In this document: positions 33,040-43,595 of the stretch, in pieces
How positions within the stretch are numbered: position 1 is the stretch's first letter
Layout of the letters: the number at the start of each line of letters is the position of its first letter
Source of the DNA: Pieris napi
Taxonomy: Eukaryota; Arthropoda; Insecta; Lepidoptera; Pieridae
Length of the DNA: 64,000 nt
Direction of reading: 5' to 3'
Assembly (NCBI RefSeq): GCF_905475465.1
Contig: NC_062241.1
Location: 2,728,001 to 2,792,000 of the forward strand
Program-made: the position numbers and the translations under genes
The notes under the pieces: model-generated
Database searches by the model: none
Told to the model about the DNA's origin: nothing
Seen by the model: only the letters and a program-made list of their open reading frames with translations

Positions 33040-33576
33040 TTGTTCTGTTTAATGGGCGTAGTCGACGGCGTAGGCCTCTTCTCCTCTTTAATCGTGCTAT
33101 TATTCATTTTCGACGTTAATCTCTTTAAAACATCATCCATCGACCGCTTATGCGGTGCAGCCAGTGACAACGCACTATTGTGATTCAGCAATGAATTGTT
33201 ATTATTACATAGACCTATAACTTTCGCCTCCGCGCCGGGGCTACTGCATTCTGAGGAGCCTCGTCTTCTCGCTTGAAGATCGTTGACTTGGTGCAGACTT
33301 AAGAATGAAGAAGGGACTAGAAGGTTATTTGTCATGTCGGTTTCGAATCGTTGTTTCTTACTAGGGTTTTCGTCTTCGTAAGTGGGTGTTTCCTCTTCGC
33401 TGATAGAAGTACGTGGTGAGGAGCTCGGGGAGAACTTGTAGTATGTTGGATGTTCGTCGTCCGTGTCTTGGTGATCAGAGAAGTCCAGATTTGCGGGACC
33501 GGGCTCCGCCTTGCTAGCGTCGACAGCACCTTCTTGCAATTTCGACGGTGGCGACTTTCGTTTAGATGACATGTTT
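33040..33576 (-). CDS. SoxD: SoxD transcription factor, first coding exon
   Basis: Start codon at 33572-33570; coding part 33572-33040 encodes residues 1-177 plus two bases of codon 178. The minus strand reads a pyrimidine-rich TTTCTTTCCAG acceptor, then AAAC, then ATG, so a 5' untranslated exon lies upstream. The exon ends ...CAGAACAA followed by the strong donor GTGAGT at 33039-33034; reading on would hit a stop at once. The protein is serine-rich and acidic (YYKFSPSSSPRTSISEEETP), with a basic patch PSKKQR near residue 70, a segment MDDVLKRLTSKM near 142-153, and IKEE near 160, which fits the SUMO consensus. SoxD proteins have a disordered N-terminus ahead of the coiled coil. Assignment rests mainly on the exact splice-phase match to the exon at 16212-16356, which has the diagnostic SoxD motif. 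SoxD proteins are nuclear DNA-binding regulators of neural and other development. The unspliced reading frame runs 23 codons further upstream, but those lie in the intron. Confidence 0.85.
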
Positions 33577-33600
33577 CTGGAAAGAAATACAATTATTATT
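33577..33600 (-). other. Splice acceptor before the SoxD start codon
   Basis: Minus strand shows a run rich in T and C ending CCAG immediately before AAACATG. It places the start codon four bases into the exon and implies a noncoding exon and promoter upstream. No promoter or transcription start could be located. Confidence 0.75.
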
Positions 33601-33743
33601 AATAATTTATTAAAGTACACCTTGTACGTGGTATAAGGCATTCCCTACAGAATATATTTTCGAAGTTATATGACGTTTATTGTGGACACAAATTTCTTTT
33701 CTTCAGTTCTTACTAGTAAATTCCAATTTAATATACATACTTA

Positions 33744-33981
33744 GGGTCTGTTTCACAATGTATGGATAAAGTACCAAATAGCTATGCAACACATAAATAA
33801 TTTGTAAGATAAATTGTGCTATTTGACATTCATCGGACTCTAGCTTATGATCGACTTTATGTGACGAATAGCGCTAACTGACAGTCGTGAAACGCAACAA
33901 TAGTGTTTATCCTACCAATAAGTAATAAATAGCTAATTTGGAACTTATGTAGAACTTATCCGTACATTGTGAAACAGACCC
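33744..33981. mobile_element. MITE, PIF/Harbinger (Tourist)-like, copy 1
   Basis: 238 bp, with termini GGGTCTGTTTCACAATGTAT and the inverse at the right end (ATTGTGAAACAGACCC). Inverted repeats extend well inwards. It is flanked on both sides by TTA (33741-33743 and 33982-33984), a 3-bp duplication typical of PIF/Harbinger. No coding capacity. It lies about 170 bp upstream of the SoxD first coding exon. Confidence 0.85.
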
Positions 33982-33984
33982 TTA

Positions 33985-35524
33985 TTTGTCTAAATATGCG
34001 GATTAGATACCCGACAGGCGCTAAACAACGTTTTTTTTTTAAATGATCAGCTCACTGTGACTCTCACCGAATATGTGAAATATATTTGATGCATCATCTT
34101 TGTGTATGGCAAACAAAAGATGCTGCTTAATGCAGTTCCCGAAGGTATATGCCTCATTTTGGTCTGAAGTGGGGTATTCTTGATGTGATATTCCCAAACA
34201 AGAACGAAATCAACAGTAATACCGAAAATCGAGAATCTCAAGACCAAGAAACGGTATCTAATTCTACCTTTAGTTAAGGCGAGAGGCAATCAGTACAATT
34301 AGTCGGGCCCAATTAGTAGCCGGCCGGTTTGACGCGTCCTAAACTAAAACCTGAGATCAGATATTTGTGTTTGACACACTGCCGACCGAGTTAATGATCA
34401 CTAATTGCTATTCACTTGATAACGCGCAGTGGCTGCTGAATTTTAACTTCCGCTGTTTGTTGACAAGTGCGAGTCGAGCGTTTAGTGTGGGAATCATATG
34501 GGTAGCGGTTCGTTCGTAGGATTCAGGATTTAGTTCTAAGTTACAACTACATATATATATTATAAAAGAACTTAGACAATATACAAAGCCAAATCAGATT
34601 ACACTGTTAAACAAAATATACGAAATAAAAACATAAGTCAATTAGGTCCTACATGAATAGATAAAAAAAGAAAACTCAAATTAAACATTTAACAAACGAT
34701 GACATTTAATTTATTAAAACCCGAAACATTGGCGAATTACGCAGATAATTCAAGTTCGTACGAATCACAGGGAATTGTAAATATCTTGTCCTATACGGGG
34801 GAGGGAATCTTATGGAGAAAATTATGCAAATGTATTTTATAGTAGAATTCGTATAAAACAACATTCTACTCAATAATTACGATAGTCAAACTGGTGCAAA
34901 TGTGAAAAACAAATGAAAAATTGGCCCTAAATCGACAAGAATGAAAAAACAAGGAAAAAAAATGTTAAAGAATAATAAACAAAGATAAGAAATTAATTAG
35001 GTTAACTAACTACTATAGGCACTTAATAATATAACTTTTGTCAGTGCACTCAACGGATAATAATGTTCAGCATAGGATAGACCAGCTCAGGGTGTGCAAA
35101 ATCAGCAGGTCTGACAGTAAATTTCGAATTCCCAAGTAAGCACACAATCTGAAGACGTAACAACAAACTTAATTAACGAAACAGCTCAAACAAAACTTCA
35201 AAGCAGTCGCTGACAAGGAGCTGTATTGACACAAGCAATCGCCAAGTTTGAGACCCTACAGACGACCAATCAAACGATTTCCACGACTCGATATACCTTC
35301 CTAATTCACCGTCTAACGTTTTAATTAAATAGAATATGTACGTATATCTTACTTAAACACATTTCTTGGTAAACATATAACAGGAAGACATCCGAATTAA
35401 ATGAAGCTATGTAAGTGCTTGTGCGTTATAATGTTCAAAGCTCGGTTTTAAATTATTGTATGCAATACGTCAAGGAACTTAAAAGGAATGTTATAATTTT
35501 AATTTAATAATAATATAATTTTAG
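33985..35524. other. Upstream SoxD sequence, no gene recognised
   Basis: Contains a GC-richer block at about 34300-34530 (GCCGGCCGGTTTGACGCGTC ... GACAAGTGCGAGTCGAGCG) that may be regulatory; otherwise AT-rich unique sequence. No convincing 5' UTR exon donor could be chosen by eye. Confidence 0.4.
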
Positions 35525-35774
35525 ACGGCTCATTGGTCTAGTGGTTAGTACCCCTGACTGCGAATCCATGGGTCCCGGGTTCGATCCCCGGCTGAGACAT
35601 ACATCGATGTGATGAGCATTTAGTGTTGTGCTTAGGTATTGGGTGTTTAAAATATGTATTTATATGTCTATCTGTCTATAATATGTATGTATATCCGTTG
35701 CCTAGTACCCATAACACAAGCTTCACAAGCTTAGCATGGGACTAGGTCAATTGGCGTGAATTGTCCAAAAAAAA
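35525..35774 (+). mobile_element. SINE family 2, full length
   Basis: GGCTCATTGGTCTAGTGGTT, box B GGTTCGATCCC, GACATACATCGATGTGATGA, CCATAACACAAGCTTCACAA, TTGTCC plus A-run. Confidence 0.9.
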
Positions 35775-35877
35775 TACGAACGAAATGCACGTCGCCAGCA
35801 CAGGCTACATAATTTAAGTCTTCGAGGCTTATTTTGATGTCTTTAATGCCCTTACAAATTAATTAAACACTATTTAT

Positions 35878-36060
35878 TTACCAGCTGCCCATTGAGGTAT
35901 TTCCGAACCAATTCGACTTAGGGTCCTTCAAGAAAAGAGCGTACCGATTCCTGAAAGGCCGGCAACGCACTCGCGAGCCCTCTGGCATTGAGAGTGTCCA
36001 TGGGCTCACTTAACATCAGGTGAGCCTCCTGCCCGTTTGCCCCGTTTTATAAAAAAAAAA
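35878..36060 (+). pseudogene. LINE ORF-end and 3' terminus fragment (KGRQR lineage)
   Basis: Plus strand encodes in pieces QLPIEVFPN, DLGSFKKRAYRFLKGRQRTR and EPSGIE, then runs through AACATCAGGTGAGCCTCCTG and CCCGTTTGCCCCGTTTTAT into poly-A. The A-run identifies it as a real 3' end. It sits between two SINE insertions. Confidence 0.8.
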
Positions 36061-36187
36061 TCATGCCTTCAGCCGAAAATTTTCATATTCATATCATGCT
36101 TAACAATACAAATAAAACTTATTATTATTATTATTATTATTAAGAATTTGACGTCACAAATTTTATACACATATAGGTACTTCATAA

Positions 36188-36457
36188 GCAGCAGTGCTGG
36201 CCTAGTGGCTCCAGCGTGCGACTCTAATCCCTGACGCTTAGATCCTGTAGGTTCAATCCCGGCTGTGCACTAATGGACTTTCTTTCTATGTACACATTTA
36301 ACATTCGCTTGAACCGGCTTGCTTTAACTCAAAAAGTGCGGGCGTGTTTCAGGCACAGGAGGCTGATCACCTACTTGTCTATTAGATTGACAAATCATCA
36401 TGAATGTACAGAAATCTGAGGCCCAGACCTGAAAAGGTTTTAGCGCCACTGATTTTA
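36188..36457 (+). mobile_element. SINE family 1, full length
   Basis: CAGCAGTGCTGGCCTAGTGG, box B GGTTCAATCCC, CAGGCACAGGAGGCTGATCA, tail GAGGCCCAGACCTGAAAAGG. There is an insertion of about 14 bp ahead of box B and a body deletion after CATTCGCTTGAAC. Confidence 0.85.
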
Positions 36458-36665
36458 CACATCATTTGCATTAGAATATAAAAATTTCAAACTAACAAGG
36501 AAATGCACACAGGCAAACCGTAAAAACTAAATAGGAACTCATTAAGAGGGTAATAAAGAAAATTACGGTAAGTAGGAAGTGTGTTTTGAAATACTTCAAT
36601 AAACAAGGTCATTTATGAAAATTATAGAAAAGATAAAGACAACAAATTGGGAAGAAATAGAATAA

Positions 36666-36904
36666 GGGTCAGTTTCACAATGTACGGATAAGTTCAACAT
36701 AAGTTCCAAATTAGCTATTTATAACTTATTGGTAGGATAAACACTTTTGTTGCGTTTCACGACTGTCAGATAGCGCTATTCGTCACATAAAGTCCATCAT
36801 AAGTTATGAGTCCGATGAAGTGTGCAATAGCACAATTTATCTTCCAAATAATTTATGTGTTGCATAGCTATTTGGTCTGTATCCATACAATGTGAAACAG
36901 ACCC
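36666..36904. mobile_element. MITE, PIF/Harbinger (Tourist)-like, copy 2
   Basis: 239 bp, the same family in the opposite orientation: GGGTCAGTTTCACAATGTAC at the left, ACAATGTGAAACAGACCC at the right, flanked by TAA duplications (36663-36665, 36905-36907). Internal landmarks are shared with copy 1 in reverse complement (TTGCGTTTCACGACTGTCAG, ATTCGTCACATAAAGTC). Confidence 0.85.
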
Positions 36905-38084
36905 TAACCCTCAATAAAATCGATGAAAAATGCAGCCTACTTCAATGCAGACACTAACACAATTTCTTGTGTCAATGTGCTAAGGGGACTTTATTATATT
37001 AAGGTGCCGTTATGCCAGGGTAAAAGCCTTTCAAAATACGAAAACAAGCGTATTTGTATTATAGTATTTTTACTGATAAGTTTATTTATTAATATTATAA
37101 AAAACGCTTAGACAATATACAAAGACAAATCAGATTACATTGTTTGAATAATAATAAAAAATAAACTGAAATTAAATATTAAAACATCTTCTTAATATTT
37201 TAAAGAATTTTTTTTTTACCACTGTATAAAGTCAAAAGTCAAAGTGTTCCCGCTTCCCAAAATATTCCCTGACACCCTTGGTAAGGTGGAAAACTTCAAC
37301 CACAAATTTGAAGAAGAATGTACCCGGAAATCCTGGGTTCGATTTGACGAAAGAATATTGGATTAAAATGACGACCTTAAAAATGATTCTGTAAAAGATG
37401 GTTTGGTCAAACCGTCCAATGCACAAATCTTTTTATAAGCGTAATATGTATGCAATTAATATTGGTTATTAAGGAAAATTCCGTGAAAGTCAATTACCTC
37501 AAATATAACTCAATATTAATCTGCACTTGACAATAATAGTCGCGTCAAAATGGAATTACTTTTACAATTGTGTTTCAACCCTCACTAGTTCTCTTAAACA
37601 CCAGCTGACAGCCAATTTATTATGAGCCATGTAAATATTATTGGTAGTTAGAAATGGTATGCCAAGGTATATTTGTCGGTTGTAACTATTAATTTCCTTT
37701 CTATTACACACAATAACACGGAGGAACAATGTGCTTTTAGGCGGGAAATTGTGTCTATGGAAATGATTCGATTGTTTTTCTATTTCGAAATAAGTTTCAT
37801 AAAGTGCAAGTAATTATTTTGAAAATGGAACTATCAGCCAGTTCCAAATTTGAAATTAATGAGCACAAGGTCTATGATATATTTGAAATTTATACGAAAT
37901 GAATTTTTATTTGCCAAGAAGACACTTGCATATATATTTATTCATTTTGGCCAGTTAAACTGCGAAACCTAATTAATATCACAATATTTTTTCTACTTAT
38001 AGCTCCTGGGTCATACGCTGATATAAGACTTAAAAATAAAAGGGTCACAGCTGACACAACGGGAGACGAAAAATACAATCAATG
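36905..38084. other. Upstream intron/flank, nothing recognised
   Basis: AT-rich with no repeats or protein-like frames that I can identify. Confidence 0.5.
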
Positions 38085-38395
38085 TGAAATTGCTTCTTGA
38101 ATATAAATTGAACGAACATATTGCGCATTTAGTTTAAAATAATTAATAATAAAGCTACGCGGATGACAATACTTAAAAGAGCCTTCATAAAAGCCGGCAA
38201 CACACTCGTCTTCGGTGACAAATTCAGGTATGAAATTGCTTCTTGAATATATAACTTAAACGAAAATATTGCGCATTTCGTTTAAAATAATTAGTAATAA
38301 ATGTGCGTGAATATCAATTTATAAAAGAGCATTCTTCAAATCAGTCAAATACCTGCTGTCTTATTAAAACTGAAATTCGGTGACAAATTCAGATT
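38085..38395 (+). repeat. Tandem duplication, two units of ~146 and ~165 bp
   Basis: Each unit starts TGAAATTGCTTCTTGAATAT (38085 and 38231), continues with ATATTGCGCATTT and GTTTAAAATAATTA, and ends CGGTGACAAATTCAG. Diverged by substitutions and small indels. No coding potential seen. Confidence 0.85.
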
Positions 38396-39301
38396 AAAGA
38401 TTCCACTAAAGTGTCTAAATCATCTTTATCTTCTCTCTTGACCTAATAAATGAATCTTAATCGACCAATCAACCTGTTATTAATTTATATGATACAAACA
38501 TCCGTTCGCAAACTGTACTGGACTTTCCATAAATCTATTAGTTGAAGGAAATTGCCAACGCCTCGTCTTAAATGGACTACTTGTAAGGAAGCAGTCAAAT
38601 GCAACGAATCAAAATATACATACAGCTTAGATCCAAAGGAAATTAAACGATTCCATTACTATGACTTCAAGAATGGAGCGAACCATTCCCTCAAAAATTG
38701 GCAACACATTTGCAAGCATTTGTCCGTTTAGTATTCAAAGTGATACGTCTGTTTGCCTCCTGTCCCATAGAAACTTTAAAACGTATAAAGGTTTTTTTAT
38801 TATAGTTATGTGATAATTTTAAGGTTTCTTTAGTATACAACTAAGCGCGGCTATTACCGTTGTAGACGCCCCGAGAGTATAGTGGGACGTAATCACTCTC
38901 GTGTTTTAACACGCATTACAAAGCTTACATTTAGCATTAAATATTTTTTTATATGAGTTCATTAATTATTAAAAACACCCTAAACAGATGGTAACAATGG
39001 TAACTGGATAAGAGTTGTTAAGATTTACGTAAAAATCGTCAGAAAACGTCATGAGATTTTATAATGTGTGTAGCGTCTTACTTAGGGATAGGGTGTATTT
39101 TAAAATGCATTATTTAATCACTGATTTGAGGCATTCTATTTTTAAATAATATTTATTTTTAAATGCTCAAATCAGATTAAAAAACATCACATTAAATAAC
39201 AAGTGTTTTAAGTAATTGACCGGGTAGGGTAAAAAAAAACTTAAAAAAAACTGTATTCAGTGTCTAGTCTTAAATTATATCAGACTGATAAATCATCAGA
39301 C

Positions 39302-39575
39302 AGAGCAGTGTTGGCCTAGTGGCTTCAGCGTGCGACTCTCATCCCTGAGGTCGTAGGTTCGATCCCCGGCTGTACACCAATGGACTTTGTTTCTATGTGC
39401 GCATTAAACATTCGAACGGTGAAGGAAAATATCGTGAGGAAACCGGCCTAAACTCAAAAAGTCGACGGCGTACGTCAGGCACAGAAGGCTGATCACCTAC
39501 TTGCCTATTAGATTAACAAATGATCAAAAATCTGAGGCCCGGACCTAAAAAGTTTGTAGCGCCATTGATTTATTT
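39302..39575 (+). mobile_element. SINE family 1, nearly full length
   Basis: tRNA-derived SINE. The head has a box A-like TGGCCTAGTGGCTTCAGCG and a box B GGTTCGATCCC, then a tRNA-unrelated body (CATTCGAACGGTGAAGGAAA, GTCGACGGCGT, GTCAGGCACAG) and the tail CTGAGGCCCGGACCTAAAAA followed by GCGCCATTGATTTATTT. It is the best copy here and a useful reference for the others. Pol III promoter function is inferred from the boxes. Confidence 0.9.
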
Positions 39576-39937
39576 TTATTTTATTTTAATCATCAGACTT
39601 AAAGAGATTTATTAGAATTTAAAACTCCATTAACGTAAATAAAATCTGAAGATTTCAATTCATAAAATATAAAGAATACAGTTAAATTAAATAAGCAAAT
39701 AAGGCGCCGTCTGCACAATGAAAAATAATATTATAGAAACTCAAGCCGTGGTAATTCAATGAGAAATGGGAAAACATTTCTTTCCCTTAGAAAAAACGGG
39801 AAGGAAATTTCTCGTGGACCAGTAACTGAATTATTCTATTCTATAATAAGTTTATTTACAATACGAATATTTAAAATGAACTTTAATGGGCGACTAAAAT
39901 GGTTTTAGCAACTTTTATTTCCAGATTACGTTATATA

Positions 39938-40027
39938 TAGGCTCACCTGATGGTAAGTGATACCGCCGCCCATGGACACCCTCAATGCCAGAGGGCTCGC
40001 GAGTGCGTTGCCGGCCTTTTAAGAATT
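39938..40027 (-). pseudogene. LINE ORF-end fragment (KGRQR lineage)
   Basis: Short but well-conserved: AGGCTCACCTGATGGTAAGT, GATACCGCCGCCCATGGACA, GTGCGTTGCCGGCCTTTTAA. Confidence 0.75.
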
Positions 40028-40373
40028 GGAGATTACGTAGTCTAGATGTTATCAGAAACCTAAACCAACCTTCCAATGGGCTATGTGGTATCATATTCTG
40101 GTGTTTTTTTTTAAAGATTTTGTGTCTGACACAGCGTCGTTTTTGGGTCTAGGCTTGCGATGTATTACTTTTGAGATATGGGTTGAGAGTTATCAATTGT
40201 GAAATAACGATTTATGGCATTTTTTAATAGACTAACATAGTCTGTGAAGAGCACCAGCGCAGCAGTTATACGAACTAATATAATTCGCGTTATTTTATTC
40301 ACGAACATATATATATATCAAGTCAGTATCGAATCTATGACGTTACGGTGTTGCCAATATGGCACTTCGTTAT

Positions 40374-40470
40374 GTCGACTTAGGGTCCTTCAAGCGTACC
40401 AATTCTTAAAAGGCCGGCAACGCACGGGCGAGTCCTCTGGGATCAGGTGACTTTGCTCGTTCATCACCTG
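40374..40470 (+). pseudogene. LINE ORF-end fragment (KGRQR lineage)
   Basis: TCGACTTAGGGTCCTTCAAG, then AATTCTTAAAAGGCCGGCAA (YQFLKGRQR). Internally deleted between the two blocks. Confidence 0.7.
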
Positions 40471-40879
40471 TTCTATATAAAAATATAACAATAAAGTTAT
40501 AGGACAGCGACCTCAAATCCTACGAAGCATTTCTTGCACAGACTACGTACCTAAGTGAACACAAAAATAGGTACTTTCCATTTCCGAGACTCCATAGAAA
40601 TATTAGCCCCCGTTGAATGAAAGAAAATTCACTAATTTTCCGAAATGAATTTGCCGAAAATAACTTTTTGTATTCTCAAAGGCAAATAACATGTCAGAAC
40701 AGAGAAAATGACACAATTGGCCGCCATTCACGGCTGAGGGTGAACTTATTGGTGGAAAATTACAAATCTCATAGAATGAGTCTGTATTAAGAATCGTTGA
40801 TTTATATTTATGGAAGAGATTTTGTTCATATGAAAAATATTCAAAAGATGTCGTTTATTTAAAGATAAAAGTATGTATT

Positions 40880-40965
40880 TCCAAACCGGTTCGACTTAGG
40901 GTCCTTCAAGAAAACAGCGTATCAATTCTTAAAAGGCCGGCAACGCACCCGCGCACACCGACACA
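40880..40965 (+). pseudogene. LINE ORF-end fragment (KGRQR lineage)
   Basis: GGTTCGACTTAGGGTCCTTC, AAGAAAACAGCGTATCAATT, AAAAGGCCGGCAACGCACC; the second same-strand piece within 0.6 kb. Confidence 0.7.
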
Positions 40966-41886
40966 AAAAACCGACACCCTGAAGTTAGCTATAGTCAACA
41001 TTTTAGTTTTTTCTATTGTTAGTGTCGTATTTTCTACAAACGTAAAATGCATTTTTCTTAAAGATTTTGCCTTGTTACGCCAAAGAGGTACCTATGTATA
41101 ACTTCTAACGCATGTACACACACACGTTTTTTTTTATTATCAACCATATATATTTCGAAGTAATATTTTAATTATGATTAATATATATTTTTCAGTAGAA
41201 CTGTAAGTCATAATTATGCGGCTCTTCCAGTAAATTATTAGCGGGAAATATTTTCTCAGTTCCAACAATGGGGAAAATTACCTACTGGGCGCGACAAGGC
41301 GAAGCTTAGTCAAGGCTACAATACTATGGAAATGGATTCTGCATTAATACAATATCGTATTCCAAATAAAAAAAAAACTAAATAAAGAGTAAATCACCTC
41401 GCATGTACACGACACGTATTAATAGGTTTTACCAGAATATTTTTTTTTGTAAATAGCTTTCATAATAAAGATGGATATATATTTGTATGTAATTTTAGTA
41501 CGTATATATATACATATATATATATAATTCCAAACTAAAGTAAATAATAAATAAAATATAAAAAGTCTCCATAGAATTTAGCCGCCCGCCCTACAGTCGT
41601 CAGACGTCATAAAGATTATGTCACAAACAATGCAGTTAATATCACGTGAACAATAGATCAATCACTCGTAAAAGAATACGTAATTTAAGGAGACCATACA
41701 ATTTTAAGGACTGTCTTAGGATCGTATACTTGTAGTCAGTATTAAATCTGGTTAGAAGATTACTTAAGTTAACATTTATTCACATTAGCTGAGCCCGTTA
41801 TATATTTAAAAAAATATATCTTTCTCAACCGGATATAATATATTAAAAAAAATATTGGTTGTTTGTAAAGTAGGTTTACGATCGAG

Positions 41887-42219
41887 ATGTTTACGTGATA
41901 ACGTCTTATTGGTGATATAATTTTTTGGGAAGTAAGGAATTAATGAAGATAACAATTTTTTCAAATTTTAAATTACATCTATCGTTTTATTCACGGAAGA
42001 TCGGTCCACTCACTCGAACGCTATGCCAACCTCCGCTCGTGAGGATTCCGCGTGACAAGTTTCACGGAATGACTGGCAGCGCTCGAGATGAGACGGGAGA
42101 TCGGTCCGTCTCTCTCTCGTTATACCTGCGATCGCGCTCGTGAGGTTTTGGTGTGACACAAGTTTCTGAACATGTCACCCGACTAAAACGATTTTAAAGA
42201 CGTTATCACGTCAAAACAT
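41887..42219. mobile_element. Inverted-repeat element with ACGTGATAACGTCTT termini
   Basis: ATGTTTACGTGATAACGTCT at the left matches the reverse complement of AAGACGTTATCACGTCAAAA near 42197-42217. The interior is GC-richer than its surroundings and has two related blocks (AGATCGGTCCACTCACTCG and AGATCGGTCCGTCTCTCTC, each followed by CGCTCGTGAGG). No transposase. Probably a non-autonomous DNA transposon; the family is unknown to me. The open frame 41925-42143 lies inside it. Confidence 0.6.
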
Positions 42220-42312
42220 ATATTTAAAGAATGTAAATAACAGTTTGTATCGGTTAAACTGTTGAGGGTAGGTAATTAATAAAATCAATATTGGTAAATA
42301 CAGAAACAATAC

Positions 42313-42524
42313 AGGCCTCAGATTTCTGTATCTGTTTCATGATAATTTGTCAACCTAATAGGCAAGTTGGTGATCAGTCTTATGTGCCTGACACACGCCG
42401 TCGACTTTTTGAGTCTAATGCAAGGTTTCCTCACAATGTTTTCCTTCACCGTTCGAGCCGGGGATCGAAGCTACGACCTCAGGGATGAGAGTCGCACGCT
42501 CTAGCCACCAACACTGCTCGACCA
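42313..42524 (-). mobile_element. SINE family 1, nearly full length
   Basis: GGCCTCAGATTTCTGTATCT, CAACCTAATAGGCAAGTTGG, ACGCCGTCGACTTTTTGAGT, GGGGATCGAAGCTACGACCT and GAGTCGCACGCTCTAGCCAC. About 45 bp between the CCGTTCGAG motif and box B is missing. Confidence 0.85.
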
Positions 42525-42968
42525 AGCGACAAAATAACACAAAACAAAATTGTATGAAATAAAACGCTGCAAGTGTATCAAATATTATTACTTGAAAGAT
42601 TAATAGAAATTTATTACGAACATAATTCACTATAATTTGACTAAATATCTTCGAATGTTTAAGAAGACTGTTAGTACTAAATTCTTAACTTATTGTTATT
42701 AATTAATTATATATATTATAAGTGTACGAAGTGAATTCGTCCTTCGGTATGAACAAGAGATCCTGATGAATCTATTGTTCTCGGGTCAGTCAAGACAAGG
42801 GGCAAATGAATTACATTCATTGTTTGCATTTACACAATCCAATCAAATGTACAATGTTTTGGTACTTCCTCCAGACATTTAAGCATTTTGACAGTAGGTA
42901 TTTGATTACTTTAAGGAATGTGTGCTTATTGTATACCGACTATAGATTCAAGGTTCGATCTACGGCTG

Positions 42969-43127
42969 TTTTTTGAAGTGAAGCTTCTTTATCGACGTAT
43001 GGGAGAAATTTTGCAGCAAATCGTCACGTTTTTCGGTTACGCGCCATGTTGCTTTTTGAAGTCAAACGTCAAACTTCTTTATCGGCGTTGGAATTTTTTT
43101 TACCGTCACAGTTTTCGGTTACGCGCC
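42969..43127 (+). repeat. Tandem duplication, two units of ~80 bp
   Basis: Both units contain TTTTTGAAGT, CTTCTTTATCG(A/G)CG, CGTCAC and TTTTCGGTTACGCGCC (43028 and 43111 region). The motif AAAGAAGTTTCACTTCTT at about 43408-43425 is the inverse of the unit start, so 42970-43425 may be one decayed DNA element with a duplicated end. Confidence 0.75.
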
Positions 43128-43467
43128 TTCTTTTTCTTGTCCCTACCACGGTTGATCTGAAGAGATTCGAAGCTATTAATAACAAATATATATTATAATA
43201 ACGATAAAAATGATAGTAATAATTCTATTACAATTAATGAAATTCTGTAATAATCTTAGTAGTAATAATGTAAAATGAAATAATTGTATTTGTATTCATG
43301 TCTATGATAATAAAAGCCTTTTGTTAAACTTTATCTAATTTAACTTTATTTAACCAATTTCTGTAAAGTTGCATATAGCAGATCATTTTTCGAAAAATAA
43401 GGTCATAAAGAAGTTTCACTTCTTACGTGTGTACACCTAATACAGGCACACATTTTTTATTTTTTAT

Positions 43468-43595
43468 AGAAAGGGGGCAAATGGGCTCACGGCCCACCTG
43501 ATGTTATGTAATAGTGAAGTGCCCATAGACACTCAATGCCAGGAGCCTCGCGAGTGCGTTGCCTGCCTTTCAAGAATTGGTACGCTCTTTTATGT
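43468..43595 (-). pseudogene. LINE ORF-end fragment (KGRQR lineage)
   Basis: AAGGGGGCAAATGGGCTCAC, CACTCAATGCCAGGAGCCTC, CAAGAATTGGTACGCTCTTT in reverse sense. Confidence 0.7.

Noticed and set aside
33332..33592. 86-codon frame overlapping the SoxD exon
   Set aside because: An alternative frame of the same strand; the SoxD frame is supported by splice sites and phase.
38085..38395. CRISPR-like or LTR pair
   Set aside because: Only two long adjacent units without spacers, primer-binding site or coding region; a simple tandem duplication.
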